From NCBI GenBank assembly GCA_032716605.1, contig CM064580.1, forward strand, positions 39,605,518 to 39,669,517: DNA of 64,000 nt, read 5' to 3'. The notes beneath the pieces were generated by a model. That model had not been told where the DNA came from. It saw only the letters and a list, made by a program, of their open reading frames with translations, and ran no database searches. Each line of letters starts with the position of its first letter. The stretch's first letter is position 1. Shown here piece by piece: positions 41,252-53,135 of this stretch. Source of the stretch: Paralithodes platypus. Taxonomy: Eukaryota > Arthropoda > Malacostraca > Decapoda > Lithodidae. A program made the position numbers and the translations under genes.

Positions 41252-42530
41252 CTGTAATAGATGGGGTTGTAGTATCAGTAGTAGTTGGAGTAATAGCGGG
41301 CAGAGTAGAACCAGAGGTTGTGGGGATCTGAGGAGCAATTGTTTCATTCTCAGTTATCATAAATCACTTCATATGGAAGGCACGAGGCCCAATTTTGCAT
41401 ATTCGATTGTAAACTACGTAGTAATTCTAACATGTTATTGTGAACTTACACATACAATCTTAGCTAAATTCATGAACAAATGAATGTTTTAAACAATTTT
41501 CTAAATTATATTCATGGTAAAGTCTGTATGTACATTTAGCCCAAGTGAATTTTGGACTACGGTAAAGTTATTCCGAGCAGCAAAATTAATGGCCTACCAA
41601 CACCTACTGACTGAACAGGTGGACTTCACACTATTAAAATATAAACATGTTGAATGTGCTTCTTTCGCTACCGCCATTACCAAAAAATAAATGTTCTGCT
41701 GTAACTTTGCTACTATGCATGCAAACCTGACAGATAAGGTGTCTAGACCTACGTTTTGAGAGTCAAGGACAATGATTAAGATATTTTAGAAGTACTCAGT
41801 GTAAAGCTATTATCATAAACAGGTAAATTAGTGACAGCCATTACCTAAATATCTATTTTACTTGTAACTGGTAAGTTGTTTTTCAGATGTTGGTTCCAGC
41901 ATAACGCACATTTTAGTTTTCCTCTTTCAGCTACAAATTAAAGGCTAACAAAGAGGAGCCATTCTTCTTTTGTCTATAATTTGATGGTGCATGTGATAAA
42001 TGTAGATATGGGCTTGTGTAGGCCTATACTAATGATTCAATCTTTTGTTGCATGCTACAATGGATCCTGTGATTAGCTTGAAGAGACCGTCACCTGTAGA
42101 CTACTGCCTGTGCATGTTCTGCCAATCACATTCAACCAGAGGAAACCTGAGTAAAGCAATTTAACATGGACTCACAACAGTCAGGAATGCAGCCTGTGGC
42201 AGAGAAAAGCTGAGGGACTCCAAAAATATAGACTTAATTGATCATCTTGAGAATACATTAGATTCTGCCACGGGTGTATCTCTTGTGTGGCACAGAATGT
42301 GCTACGCCCACTTCACGGACAAGAGTAAAAGATGGTTAGGTAATGCAACGAGTTATTTCATGTCTTTATTTGTCTAATGTGACCGATTGAACAATTTGCG
42401 TCAAAATATGTCTGATTGCGGGCTTGGTGTGGTGCGACCTTAGTCTTGTATGATCTAACATCAGGTGTGCCAGAACTATTTCCACCAGCTATTGATCAAG
42501 ATGACAAATGAAAAGGAGGGGATACTTTAC

Positions 42531-42674
42531 CACAGTTTGCCTGAGACTCGTCTTCTCTGTTAGGACATTCAACTGTGTTGTCACAGAAGCACGCCTGGGT
42601 CACTCCGTCACTACAGGTTCTGGGGCCTTGACTGGCGGTGCTGCAGCTGAGAGGTGGCTGGGTAGTAGTGGAAT
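42531..42674 (-). CDS. Ser/Thr linker plus divergent LDLa exon
   Basis: A 144-nt phase 1-1 exon (acceptor ACTATTACAG, donor G|GTAAAGT). Same module as at 41.1 kb but with a linker four codons shorter (STTTQPPLSCSTASQGPRTC). All six Cys are retained. Its near-identical copy is at 48544-48687, offset about 6.0 kb, and both share the same 12-nt linker deletion. Confidence 0.75.
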
Positions 42675-42978
42675 CTGTAATAGTTGGGGTAATAGTATTA
42701 GTAGTAGTTGGAGTAATAGTGGGCAGAATAGAATCAGAGGTTGTGGGGATCTGAGGAGCAATTGTTGCATTCTCAGTTATCATAATTCACTTCATAAGGA
42801 AGGCACGAGGCCCAATTTTGCAAATTCACATGTAAACTACATAGTAATTATAACATGCTTTTGTGAATTTATATATACAATCTTCGCTAAATTCATAAAC
42901 AAATTATTGTTTTAAACAATTTTGTTTTCCTATGGTAATATAAGACCCAAATACCGACTTTTGCATCAGTAAGTAATC

Positions 42979-43190
42979 CATCTATCAATCTATCTATTGG
43001 CAGACACTTTGATCCCCGAAGGTGTGGCCACGAAAGAATCGCCTCCATGCACCTCTGTCCTCCGGCACCCTTCCTCCCACCCAACACCACTCAGTCATAA
43101 ACCTTTCCATTAAAACTTTCCACCTCACACTCGGTCTGCCTCTTCCTCTCTGCCCTTCCACTTCACTCTCATACACTCTCTTAGCCTTGT
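42979..43190 (-). mobile_element. short LINE 3' fragment
   Basis: The minus frame reads YESEVEGQRGRGRPSVRWKV then GAWRRFFRGHTFGDQSVCQ, the C-terminus of the LINE family at 34309-35995. It ends in an ATCTATC tail. An orthologous-by-duplication copy is at 48992-49204, so it predates the segmental duplication. Confidence 0.75.
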
Positions 43191-43413
43191 TAATTATTAT
43201 GAACTTAGATCAATTTTCATTAATCCTAACTTATGAACAATTCAGTCGGGTCTTACCTCATAATTTCCACAAGTTAATTATTCACTAATTTTTACTAAGG
43301 CAAACATTAAAAGTAAGGTGCTTGATCTCAAAGTATAAGCTTAATATGATAGTGTATCAAATCAATCCTATTGATGTAAATATACGATGATATATTTTGT
43401 CATTAGGCCTTAA

Positions 43414-43847
43414 ACACTTACGCTGCGGGCATTTTTCCGCCTATTTCCGCCATATTAGGGCTCATTCAGGCACTCCTGATTGATAAGGCAAGTATCTGAA
43501 TGAAAGTAAATGTATTCAACCGAAAACTAGAAGAAAATAGCTTCAAAATGACACCAAAACGAGCTTCGTAACTCGCGGGGTTCACCCGCAGCGCTACCAT
43601 AGACATTCGCTAAAACTAGCAATTATCGATAATGTCTCGCTACATTTGCCTTTGGCAGCACTGTATATCTCGCGAGACTCTGGCTCAGAGCCTTCAGTGC
43701 CGCGGCCGCCTGGCTGGGAGAAAAACGTATGGCCTGTCGCGCTCCCGCTCCCTCGCACTTGATTCTACAGGCTTTAAGAGGCTTTAAAAGCCTGTAAATT
43801 TCTGTAAATTGCCATGGCATTCGGGAACGTCTCCCGCAGTGAAGAGG
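43414..43847. mobile_element. TTAA MITE, 434 bp, CTGCGGG termini
   Basis: TTAA at 43410-43413 and 43848-43851. Ends read inward ACACTTACGCTGCGGG and CCTCTTCACTGCGGG. Interior includes GAACGTCTCCCGCAG and the palindromic AGGCTTTAAAAGCCT. Relatives are at 45808-46621, 45881-46291 and 49426-53630 (interrupted by piggyBac). Confidence 0.75.
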
Positions 43848-44045
43848 TTAATCCACATTAAATTGTTTTGATTGATGCGGTTTTTACCACCATGCATTCC
43901 CTGCTCAAGAGCTGGGCTAGGGTGGGTTCTCTGATGATCAGAGACCTCAGTGAACAATTGCCACAGATTGTTAGACCACAATGTCACTTTGCATTACGGG
44001 GCACTTTTATACCCCTACTGAATTGGTCGAGTAGCCTACCTATTT

Positions 44046-44640
44046 TGTTGGCCAGATTAGACAGAAACGTGCTGTGCTGGTACGGACATGTTGAGTGAAT
44101 GGGAGATGAAAGGCTTACAAAGAGAGCATATGAGTCAAATACAAGGGGAGGTAGAGGGGTAGGAAGACCTTCGTTGAGATGGAGAGATTGTGTAGTACAA
44201 ACGTTGGAAGATTGGAAGATAGAATAATGACTGTAGAACAGGCAAGAGAAGTGGTAATAAATAGGAATGGAGAATGCTTGTGAATAGACAAGTGATAATG
44301 CGGTCGTTGGGAGAGGGGAGAGGGCACCAGTTGGACTAGGTATTAGTCCATCAGGCCCGGGGAGCCGTTGTATATGTCCTGGATGTGAGTTGGGCGGGCA
44401 TTGTGGTGGTAAAGCTTCGCTTCGTGTCTGTCTGCTGAGACCGGAACGTCTCCGAGAGGTCTGTGACCTGGGAATCATTTGCTGGAGACCCCAAATGGGC
44501 CTGGGTCTCTGGGTCTTCTCATGGGCGACCTAGATATGTGCAAGTATTTTTTTTATTTTATTTGTCTTTGTGTTGTGCTGTGTTGTCCCTGTTTGGGCTT
44601 TGTCTTGAGTCAGCCACCCCCAGCTATGGGGTATGTGCAT
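44046..44640 (+). mobile_element. LINE 3' end fragment
   Basis: It encodes LARLDRNVLCWYGHVE, a stop, then MGDERLTKRAYESNTRGGRG and RPSLRWRDCVVQTLEDWK, the C-terminus seen at 30994-31330. The 3' UTR ends CAGCCACCCCCAGCTATGGG. The paralogous copy at 53823-54300 belongs to the duplicated block. Confidence 0.8.
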
Positions 44641-44644
44641 GTGT

Positions 44645-45006
44645 AAGGTTAGCGGGCAGTGGCGAGGGCAGGAGGGGAGTCTGAATGAAGACGGGGAGGT
44701 AGGAAAGGTTAGCAGGCAGTGGCGAGGGCAGGAGGGGAGTCTGAATGAAGACGGGGAGGTAGGAAAGGTTAGCGGGCAGTGGCGAGGGCGGGAGGGGAGT
44801 CTGAATGAAGACGGGGAGGTAGGGAAGGTTAGCAGGCAGTGGCGAGGGCAGGAGGGGTCTGAATGAAGACGGGGAGGTAGGAAAGGTTAGCGGGTAGTGG
44901 CGAGGGCGGGAGGGGAGTCTGAATGAAGACGGGTAGGTAGGAAAGGTTAGTGGGCAGTGGCGAGGGCAGGAGGGGAGTCTGAATGAGGACGGGGAGGTAG
45001 GGAAGG
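44645..45006 (+). repeat. 60-bp minisatellite, 6 copies
   Basis: The unit begins AAGGTTAGCGGGCAGTGGCG and includes GGAGTCTGAATGAAGACGG. Copies start at 44645, 44705, 44765, 44825, 44883 and 44943; one is 57-58 bp. The plus frame would give a 20-residue repeat (KVSGQWRGQEGSLNEDGEVG), but this is read as a by-product of the 60-bp period. It follows directly on the LINE 3' tail and is absent from the paralogous block. Confidence 0.9.
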
Positions 45007-45009
45007 TGT

Positions 45010-45610
45010 TATCACACAGGGTGATGTGATGCGACTAGTGCAGTAGCATGTTAGTGTAGTGCTGCTTGCTTGCATGCACTTCTCGCTTTCAGCTGCTGTC
45101 GCTAACATAGCCTCTCCATTACCAAGACTCCTATTGTGCCTCCCCGGGGCCACACACGGTAACTGGGTGTCTTGCGACCCCAGGCTAAATCAATAGGGGA
45201 TCTCGGGGCATGCGGTGGCCCCCAGAGGCATGATGTGCATCCTTGTCATCTACCAACAACCGCACACACCCACTGCCTTGTGGTTTAGTCTAGTAAGACA
45301 AAGGCTAGGGGAGCACACCCTGAGAGAAAAGCAGACGGGGTCACGTCCTGGCGGTTTCCGACAAACTGGAATCCCGTCAGTCCCCTGCAGTATTGAGCAG
45401 GAGCGGTCGTCTTGGGTCACCCCCTTGCCATCAGCAACCCCTGTTCAGTACCAAGATAGTGAAGTTGGAACTGCGCACCTCCCTCGGCACTCTAAACTCT
45501 TCTATGCGCAGGTTTTCTCTTCCTGCTTTGCAGGAAGGGAACGTCATCATCGGACTACGATGGACTACCATATACATATATATATACATACATAATTACA
45601 TACAATACAT
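45010..45610 (+). other. unassigned GC-rich segment, then LINE-like tail
   Basis: 45130-45560 has CCCGGGGCCACACACGGTAA-like and CTCGGCACTCTAAACTCTTC stretches typical of retroposon untranslated DNA, and a 126-codon frame without domains. (TA)/(CATA) tracts follow at 45565-45610. It is present only in the first copy of the duplicated block. Confidence 0.35.
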
Positions 45611-45807
45611 ACCTACAGTATTTTGGGTAATATGGACATTCTTGGTCCCAGCATGCATAAGTCATGTAGCCAATATAGAGCCTAATTGGGCCTAGTGGCA
45701 ACTTGGGCCGAGCAACAACTTGGGCCATGAAGCCATTTCTTGATTGCTGCTGAATTGGGCTAAGCTGCCATTTTGAGGTATGATGCCACTAAGGAGGGAT
45801 CATTTAA

Positions 45808-46621
45808 CCCTTTCCCTGTGGGTGACGTTCCGGAACGCCATGGCAATTTACAGCAATGTCCAGGCTTTATAAGCCTTTAACCATTTCCCTGCGGGTGACG
45901 TTCTGGAACGCATAGGCAATTTACAGCAATTTCCAGGCTTTAAAAGCCTGTAAAAGCCGTAGAAATCGAGTGTCAGTGGGCGGGAGCGTGAGGGACCTCC
46001 CTCCGACCCTCAGAGCAGCCAGCTGCTCACTGAGGGAGACTGTGTCTCGCGCGGCTGTCTCGACAGTGTTGCCGAGCGAGCGAGAGCTAATAATTAGCGA
46101 GTTTTCCCGAATATCTATGGCAACGCTGCGGGTGAACCCCGCCACCTACGAAGCTCGTTCTGGTGTCATTTTGAAGCTATTTTCGCCTAGTTTTCGGCAG
46201 AATACAGTTAATTTAATGTAAATACTTGATTAATCATTCAGTAGTGCCTGAATATGCCCTAAATAGCGCAAATAAGCCCGCAGAGAAAGGGTTAAAAGTC
46301 GTAGAAATAGAGTGTCGGTGGGCGGGAGCGTGAGGGACCTCCGTCCGACCCTCAGAGCAGCCAGCCGCTCACTGATTAAGTCTCTGGTCTCGACAGTGTT
46401 ACCGAGCGAGCGAGAGCTAATAATTAGCGAGTTTTTCCGAATGTCTATGGCAACGCTGCAGGTGAACCTTGCCACCTACAAAGCTTGTTCTGGTGTCATT
46501 TTGAAGCTATTTTCGCCAAGTTTTCGGCAGAAAACTGTTCATTTCATGCAGATACTTGATTAATCATTCAGGAGTGCCTGAATATGAGCTAAATAGCGCA
46601 AATAAGCCCGCAACGTAAGTG
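45808..46621. mobile_element. TTAA MITE split by its own kind (outer copy)
   Basis: The outer MITE has TTAA at 45804-45807 and 46622-46625 and begins CCCTTTCCCTGTGGG. It is interrupted at an internal TTAA (45877-45880, duplicated at 46292-46295) by a second member at 45881-46291. The interior resumes AAGTCGTAGAAATAGAGTGT and ends GCCCGCAACGTAAGTG. Confidence 0.8.
45881..46291. mobile_element. TTAA MITE nested inside the same family (inner copy)
   Basis: 411 bp. Begins CCATTTCCCTGCGGGTGACG and ends GCCCGCAGAGAAAGGG. It has the same internal GGGCGGGAGCGTGAGGGACC and AATCATTCAGTAGTGCCTGA as its host copy. The duplicated TTAA confirms insertion. Confidence 0.85.
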
Positions 46622-47109
46622 TTAAAAAAAAAAGAGAGAGAGAGCGAGCGAGAGAACAAAGTAGTATTAGAGTAAAAAATATATATTTAAGTATGAATAT
46701 TACACACTAAGCCCAGAGGGCAATGGCACTAAGCTCAGTTACAGAACGCTATATTATACAGAGTGAACAGAACAAAATACATGGGACAACAGATGAGGAA
46801 CAAGATGGGAATGAAATGGGACAGGAGACCTGACATAGAAAATTGCAAAGCGAAGCAGAGGACGTTCCGGAGGGTATATATGAAAGGAAAGGACTGGCGA
46901 TGTTCAGAGGAATAGCAAGGACATTTAAGTAGAAAATGAATGGCAGTTCATAAACAACCGTGACAAAGGGCACAGAGTGGAGTGTTCTCGCTAGATATCA
47001 AATGGCCATGGCTAAATCTCCTATGACCTACAGTAACATCAGTTGTGCCAGCACCATTTCCGTCCATGGAATGAGATGACAAATTAAAAAGATGGATCGA
47101 GTACTTTAC

Positions 47110-47265
47110 CACAATTTGCCTGAGACTCGTCTTCTCTGCCAGGACAATCAACTGTGTTGTCACAGAAGCACGCCTGGGTCACTCCGTCACTACAGGTTCC
47201 GGGGCCTTGACTGGCGGAGCTGCAGCTGAGAGGTGGCTGGGTAGTGGTGGAGGTAGTAGTGGAAT
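47110..47265 (-). CDS. Ser/Thr linker plus divergent LDLa exon
   Basis: A 156-nt phase 1-1 exon, duplicate of 41096-41251. It encodes STTTSTTTQPPLSC, CSDGVTQACFCDNTVDC and PGREDESQANCG. ECPNRED has become DCPGRED, which restores an Asp at the calcium-box position. This matches the exons at 55-62 kb, so the sequence exchange pattern is mosaic. Confidence 0.75.
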
Positions 47266-48543
47266 CTGTAATAGTTGGGGTAGTAGTATCAGTAGTAGTT
47301 GGAGTAATAGCGGGCAGTGTAGAACCAGAGGTTGTGGGGATCTGAGGAGCAATTGTTTCATTCTCAGTTATCATAAATCACTTCATATGGAAGGCACGAG
47401 GCCCAATTTTGCATATTCGATTGTAAACTACGTAGTAATTCTAACATGTTATTGTGAACTTACACATACAATCTTAGCTAAATTCATCAACAAATGAATG
47501 TTTTAAACAATTTTCTAAATTATATTCATGGTAAAGTCTGTATGTACATTTAGCCCAAGTGAATTTTGGACTACGGTCAAGTTATTCCGAGCAGCAAAAT
47601 TAATGGCCTACCAACACCTACTCACTGAACAGGTGGACTTCACACTATTAAAATATAAATATGTTGAATGTGCTTTTTTCGCTACCGCCATTACCAAAAA
47701 ATAAATGTTCTGCTGTAACTTTGCTACTATGCATGCAAACCTGACAGATAAGGTGTCTAGACCTACGTTTTGAGAGTCAAGGACAATGATTAAGATATTT
47801 AAGAAGTAGTCAATGTAAAGCTATTATCATAAACAGGTAAATTAGTGACAGCCATTACCTAAATATCTATTTTACTTGTAACTGGTAAGTTGTTTTTCAG
47901 ATGTTGGTTCCAGCATAATGCACATTTTAGTTTTCCTCTTTCAGCTACAAATTAAAGGCTAACAAAGAGGAGCCATTCTTCTTTTGTCTATAATTTGATG
48001 GTGCATGTGATAAATGTAGATATGGGCTTGTGTAGGCCTATACTAATGATTCAATCTTTTGTTGCATGCTACAATGGATCCTGTGATTAGCTTGAAGAGG
48101 CTGTCACCTGAGACTACTGCCTGTGCATGTTCTGCCAATCGCATTCAACCAGAAGAAACCTGAGTAAAGCAACTGAACATAGACTCACAACAGGCAGGAC
48201 TGAATCCTCTAGCAGAATAAAGCTGAGAGACTCCAAAAATATAGACTTAATTGACCGTCTTGAGAATACATTAGATTCTGCCACGGGTGTATCTCTTGTG
48301 TGGCACAGAATGTGCTACGCACACTTCACGGACAAGAGTAAAAGATGGTTAGGTAATGCAACGAGTTATTTCATGTCTTTATTTGTCTAATGTGACCGAT
48401 TGAACAATTTGCGTCAGAATATGTCTGATTGCGGGCTTGGTGTGGTGCGACCTTAGTCTTGTATGATCTAACATCAGGTGTGCCAGAACTATTTCCACCA
48501 GCTATTGATCAAGATGACAAATGAAAAGGAGGGGATACTTTAC

Positions 48544-48687
48544 CACAGTTTGCCTGAGACTCGTCTTCTCTGTTAGGACATTCAACTGTGTTGTCACAGA
48601 AGCACGCCTGGGTCACTCCGTCACTACAGGTTCTGGGGCCTTGACTGGCGGTGCTGCAGCTGAGAGGTGGCTGGGTAGTAGTGGAAT
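48544..48687 (-). CDS. Ser/Thr linker plus divergent LDLa exon
   Basis: A 144-nt phase 1-1 exon that encodes the same protein as 42531-42674 (STTTQPPLSCSTASQGPRTC, then CSDGVTQACFCDNTVEC). It is the second exon of the duplicated pair. Donor G|GTAAAGT and acceptor ACTATTACAG are intact. Confidence 0.75.
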
Positions 48688-48991
48688 CTGTAATAGTTGG
48701 GGTAATAGTATTAGTAGTAGTTGGAGTAATAGTGGGCAGAATAGAATCAGAGGTTGTGGGGATCTGAGGAGAAATTGTTGCATTCTCAGTTATCATAATT
48801 CACTTCATAAGGAAGGCACGAGGCCCAATTTTGCAAATTCACATGTAAACTACATAGTAATTATAACATGTTTTTGTGAATTTATATATACAACCTTAGC
48901 TAAAATTCATAAACAAATGAATATTTTAAACAATTTTGTTTTCCTAAGGTAATATAAAACCCAAATACCGACTTTTGCATCAGTAAGTAAT

Positions 48992-49204
48992 CCACCGATC
49001 AATCTATCTATTGGCAGACACTTTGATCCCCGAAGGTGTGGCCACGAAAGAATTGCCTCCATGCGCCTCTGTCCTCCGGCACCCTTCCTCCCACCCAACA
49101 CCACTCAGTCACAAACCTTTCCATTCAAACTTTCCACCTCACACTCGGTCTGCCTCTTCCTCTCTGCCCTTCCACTTCACTCTCATACACTCTCTTAGCC
49201 TTGT
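48992..49204 (-). mobile_element. short LINE 3' fragment (duplicate)
   Basis: Duplicate of 42979-43190 with the same 5' truncation point, so it was copied with the segment and is not an independent insertion. Confidence 0.75.
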
Positions 49205-49860
49205 TAATTATTATGAACTTTAGACCAATTATCATTAATCCTAACTTATGAACAATTCAGTCGGGTCTTACCTCATAATTTCCACTAGTTAATTATTCAC
49301 TAATTTTTACTAAGGCAAACATTAAAAGTAAGGTGCTTGATCTCAAAGTATAAGCTTATGATAGTGTATCAAATCAATCCTATTGATGTAAATATACGAT
49401 GATATATTTTGTCATTAGGCCTTAAACACTTACGCTGCGGGCATTTTTCCGCCTATTTCCGCCATATTAGGGCTCATTCAGGCACTCCTGATTGATAAGG
49501 CAAGTATCTGAATGAAAGTAAATGTATTCAACCGAAAACTAGAAGAAAATAGCTTCAAAATGACAACAAAACGAGCTTCGTAGCTCGCGGGGTTCACCCG
49601 CAGCGCTACCATAGACATTCGCTAAAATTAGCAATTATCGCAAATGTCTCGCTACATTTGCCTTTGGCAGCACTGTATATCTCGCGAGACTCTGACTCAG
49701 AGCCTTCAGTGCCGCGGCCGCCTGGCTGGGAGAAGGACGTATGGCCTGTCGCGCTCCCGCTCCCTCGCACTTAATTCTAGAGGCTTTAACCCTTCCTTCC
49801 TGCGGCCAAGGGGCCGGAGCCTGGGTGTCATTTTAAAATCCATATGTTTGAAAGCGTGCT

Positions 49861-52543
49861 TTGAAATCTGCGCGGCGAAAATTTCCTTTGCAGGGGCGAT
49901 CGCAGCGCCACCAAGCCTCAACTACTACCGTTATCAGTTCGTACGTGCCCGCCATAGCGAGTTATAGCAAAAAAAAATCTTCCGACACGTCCGATTCTCT
50001 GCAACCTCCTGTGCGCCCCACTGCTACCACGCTAGCTACGTCGACGCCTATTGCAAGCGAGAAAAAGCCTAAACGTAAGAAAGCAAAGGTTTTATTGAGT
50101 GATAGTGAGATAGAGAGAAAACGTTTTGCCATCGAAGAAAGCAGTGGCGAAAGCTTGATCGAAAAAGAACGATTCATTAGTGCGAGTGAAGATGATGATT
50201 TTGTGGGGTTTGAGGGTGATGATAATGTTGATTTGTTTGAGGGAGGAGACAGTAGTGAGGACCCTGATGTAGAAGTGGTGAAGGAAGGTGAAATAGAACT
50301 TCCGAGTGTGCTTGAGCCTAGGCCTACCCCGCCGCCATTGCTTGGTCGGCCTAGGCCTACCCCGGGAACTTCCCCTTCCCCCTTGCCTGCTCGTACGCCC
50401 TTGAAAGTGGGCAAATACTTTTAAAAGAAAACATTGGTGAAAAGTGTAGCCAAAAAAGCACGCAGGGCAACAGAAAAAGCAAGGGAAGGCGATAAAAGTG
50501 ATAGTGACAATGACGCCGACCCTGGTCTAGCGACCACCCGCATTCCTTTGTCCCGATGCCTTGACCCGGGACGCCGCGCGGGTCACCCACAGCCCTTGGC
50601 TTCATCTCTCAGAATGAGCAAAGGGCCTCTTCAAGTGGTACTAGTGGTGCGGCATTGTCCTCCCACAGTGTGCCACAGCCCTCATCACATCGAAGAGCAT
50701 TTTTTTGCGGCTCGCCGCAAAAGGAGTCCAACTCCCGAGGCTGAGGCTCCCATTGTTCCACCCCCCGCTGCTTCCCGCCCCCCACGCCACCGACGCCCGG
50801 TCACTTCTTTGCCAGAATTGTCCCCCGAAGAAGATGTTGACGACCCCAACATTGCCCCACATGACCTGACATCACCTGAGGAGGAGGAGGAGGAAGAGGA
50901 TGTGGAAGAAGAGGAGATACCAACACAACGAGTTCGAGGGCGAGGTCGTGGGCGTGCGGCTCAGTCTGCCGACGCCGCTGGCCCTGGGCGTGGGCCTGGG
51001 CCTGAGCGTGTGCCTGCGCGTGCGCGCTCATCGGAGTTGTTTGTCTGGACTGATGGGGCAGATTTCGAGCCAGATTGTCCTGCTTTTGACGAGGAGCAGA
51101 TTGGCTCAGGGGTGACAGCAGAATATCCCTGTGGCCCAGATGCAACCCCCAGTGAACTTTATGATTTTCTATGACGAGGTCATGGAATACCTTGTCGAGG
51201 AAACTAACAACCACCACGAAATCTGTTCTAACTTTCTTGGCAGGAAGACCAGTGCCAAGATGGCAACCTGTCACTGTGCCAGAAATGTATGTTTTTCTGG
51301 CACTGACTATGCTGATGACACACATCAGGAAACATGTACTGGCCGATTACTGGACAACTGCCGACCTAATCACAACTCCAGCATTTGGAAAATACATGTC
51401 CAGGGACAGGTATTTTGACATCCTGTCATATCTCCACCTGACCAACAACATGCATGTCCACCTTCCCGACCAGCTATGAAAAATCAGGAAGCTGTATGAC
51501 ATGATAAGTCATCGGTTTACCACCTACCTGATTCCATTCCAAAAGATGTGCCTCGACGAGTCTCTGGTCCTGTTCCGTGGTAGGCTGCATTTCCGACAGT
51601 ACATCCCGTCGAAGAGACACCGTTTCGGCATCAAGCTCTTCATCCTCTGCGACTGCAAGACGGGGTATGTGCTGGACTTTGTGGTCTACAGCGGCAGTGG
51701 TGGTGAGATTGTAACTGACCTCGATATTGGATTTGGCGGCGCTGTCATACAGAAGATGATGGAGAAACACTTCCAAAAGAACCACATCCTGTACACAGAC
51801 AACTACTATACGTCGCCCATTCTCACCAAGTACCTCCATGACCGCAACTGTCGGCACAGTCAAGACCAAGAGGAAGGGCATGTCAGTGTACGCTACCAAG
51901 ACCAAGAAGACGGAGGTCTTCCACAAGAAGAGTGGCCCCATCCTCTCTATCCACTGGCATGACCAGCGGAAGGTCCTCACCACATGCCACAAAGCCGAGA
52001 TGGTCGCCACAGGGAAGGACGGCAGGAAGACCAAAAACCCCGTCCAGAAATCAGTTGCTGTTCTGGACTATAATCTCAACATGCGTCTCATCGATAAGTT
52101 CGACATGCAGATGGGCTTCATCGACTGCCTGCGAACATCTTGCAGGTGGTACAAGAAGTTTGTTCTGCATACGGTAGATATGTCGGCCCTCAATGCCTAC
52201 AATATCTACCGACTGAATACTCCCGGAGCCAAGAAGTACAAGTCCCTGCGCAAGTTCCACAAGCAGGTGATACTTGAGCTCCTGGGAAATCATGCTACAG
52301 CCGGGAGACCACTACAAGCACCAGGCCGGCTGAACCGCACGGCATGTGCCGACTACTTCAGGAAGCACCAGCTCCACCCCCTTCCTCCCAAAGTACCAGG
52401 TGGTAATGCTAGGAGTCAGAAGAGGTGCCATGTGTGTTGCCAAACAACTCGCAGACCCCGTAAAGCCACAAAAACACATGGGAATGCCTCGAGTGTGAAG
52501 TGGCACTGTGCGCTGGACAGTGCTTCAACCAGTTTCACACTCT
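49861..52543 (+). pseudogene. piggyBac transposase, disrupted
   Basis: The acidic N-terminal region runs 49861-51174 with an in-frame TAA at 50422. FVWTDGADFEPDCPAF marks the start of the conserved region. Frameshifts near 51160 and 51225 lead to WQPVTVPEMYVFLALTMLMT. A TGA at 51477 precedes KIRKLYDMISHRF. The catalytic regions survive: CLDESLVLFRGRLHFRQYIP (first Asp), HILYTDNYYTSPILTKYL (second Asp) and LDYNLNMRLIDKFDMQMGFI (third-Asp region). A shift at about 51845 and another at about 52480 separate the C-terminal zinc finger (RCHVCC...CLECEVALCAGQCFNQF). Family members are DDD cut-and-paste transposases; this copy cannot make one. Confidence 0.9.
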
Positions 52544-52564
52544 AGTCCAATATTGAAGTGCCCG

Positions 52565-53135
52565 TGACAATGACAGTGAAAGTGACACTAAAATGTAGGC
52601 TAATAATAATATAAAAATAATGAGTAAAAGTGAAAGAGACACAAATAACTAATATTAAGTGCCTTCATAATAATATGAACAAGTGAAAGTGACACTAAAA
52701 TCTATATTATAGCTTACCTAACAATAAATAAGTGAAAATGACACTATCAATTATCCTAGTCCAGTGAAAGTTAACTATAAATAATAGTAAAACTGAGTAA
52801 AAGTGAGAGACACAAATAACTAATAATAAGTGCCTTCATAACAATATGAACAAGTGAAAGTGACACTAAAATCTATAATATAGCTTACCTAACAATAAAT
52901 AAGTGAAAATTACACTATCAATTATCCTAGTCCAGTGAAAGTGAACTATAAATAATAATAAAACTGAGTAAAAGTGAAAGAGACCCAAATAACTAATAAG
53001 AAGTGCCTTCATAACAATATGAACAAGTGAAAGTGACACTAAAATCTATATTATAGCTGACCTAGCAATACATAAAAGTGAAAATGACACTATCAATTAT
53101 CATAGTCCAGTGAAAGTGACACTAAGAATATAATA
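52565..53135 (+). repeat. ~174-bp tandem repeat, 3 units, in piggyBac 3' region
   Basis: GAGTAAAAGTGA recurs at about 52622, 52796 and 52969. Each unit has AGTGCCTTCATAAYAATATG, AAGTGAAAGTGACACTAAAA and ACTATCAATTATC blocks. It is AT-rich and non-coding. Confidence 0.85.

Larger units (their letters stand above)
40790..46640. repeat. segmental block, first copy
   Basis: Exon 41.1 kb, exon 42.5 kb, LINE fragment, MITE, LINE 3' end and the segment 45.61-45.80 kb are collinear with 46650-54515. Private insertions of this copy are the minisatellite (44.6-45.0), the unassigned segment (45.0-45.6) and the nested MITEs (45.8-46.6). Confidence 0.85.

Noticed and set aside
41073..41483. Plus-strand open frames of 96-155 codons over the Ser/Thr LDLa exons (also near 42.5, 47.2, 48.5, 55.1, 57.4, 59.8 and 62.1 kb)
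   Set aside because: They are antisense shadows. The minus frame has LDLa cysteines and splice sites, while the plus frame reads only Ser/Gly-rich low-complexity sequence.
44633..44866. 20-residue repeat protein
   Set aside because: The repeat period of 60 bp keeps any frame open. It has no start context or homology and lies directly behind a LINE 3' UTR.
50434..51174. Separate acidic protein gene
   Set aside because: It is in the same frame as 49861-50424 across one stop and leads directly into the conserved piggyBac transposase region, so it is that protein's N-terminal part.
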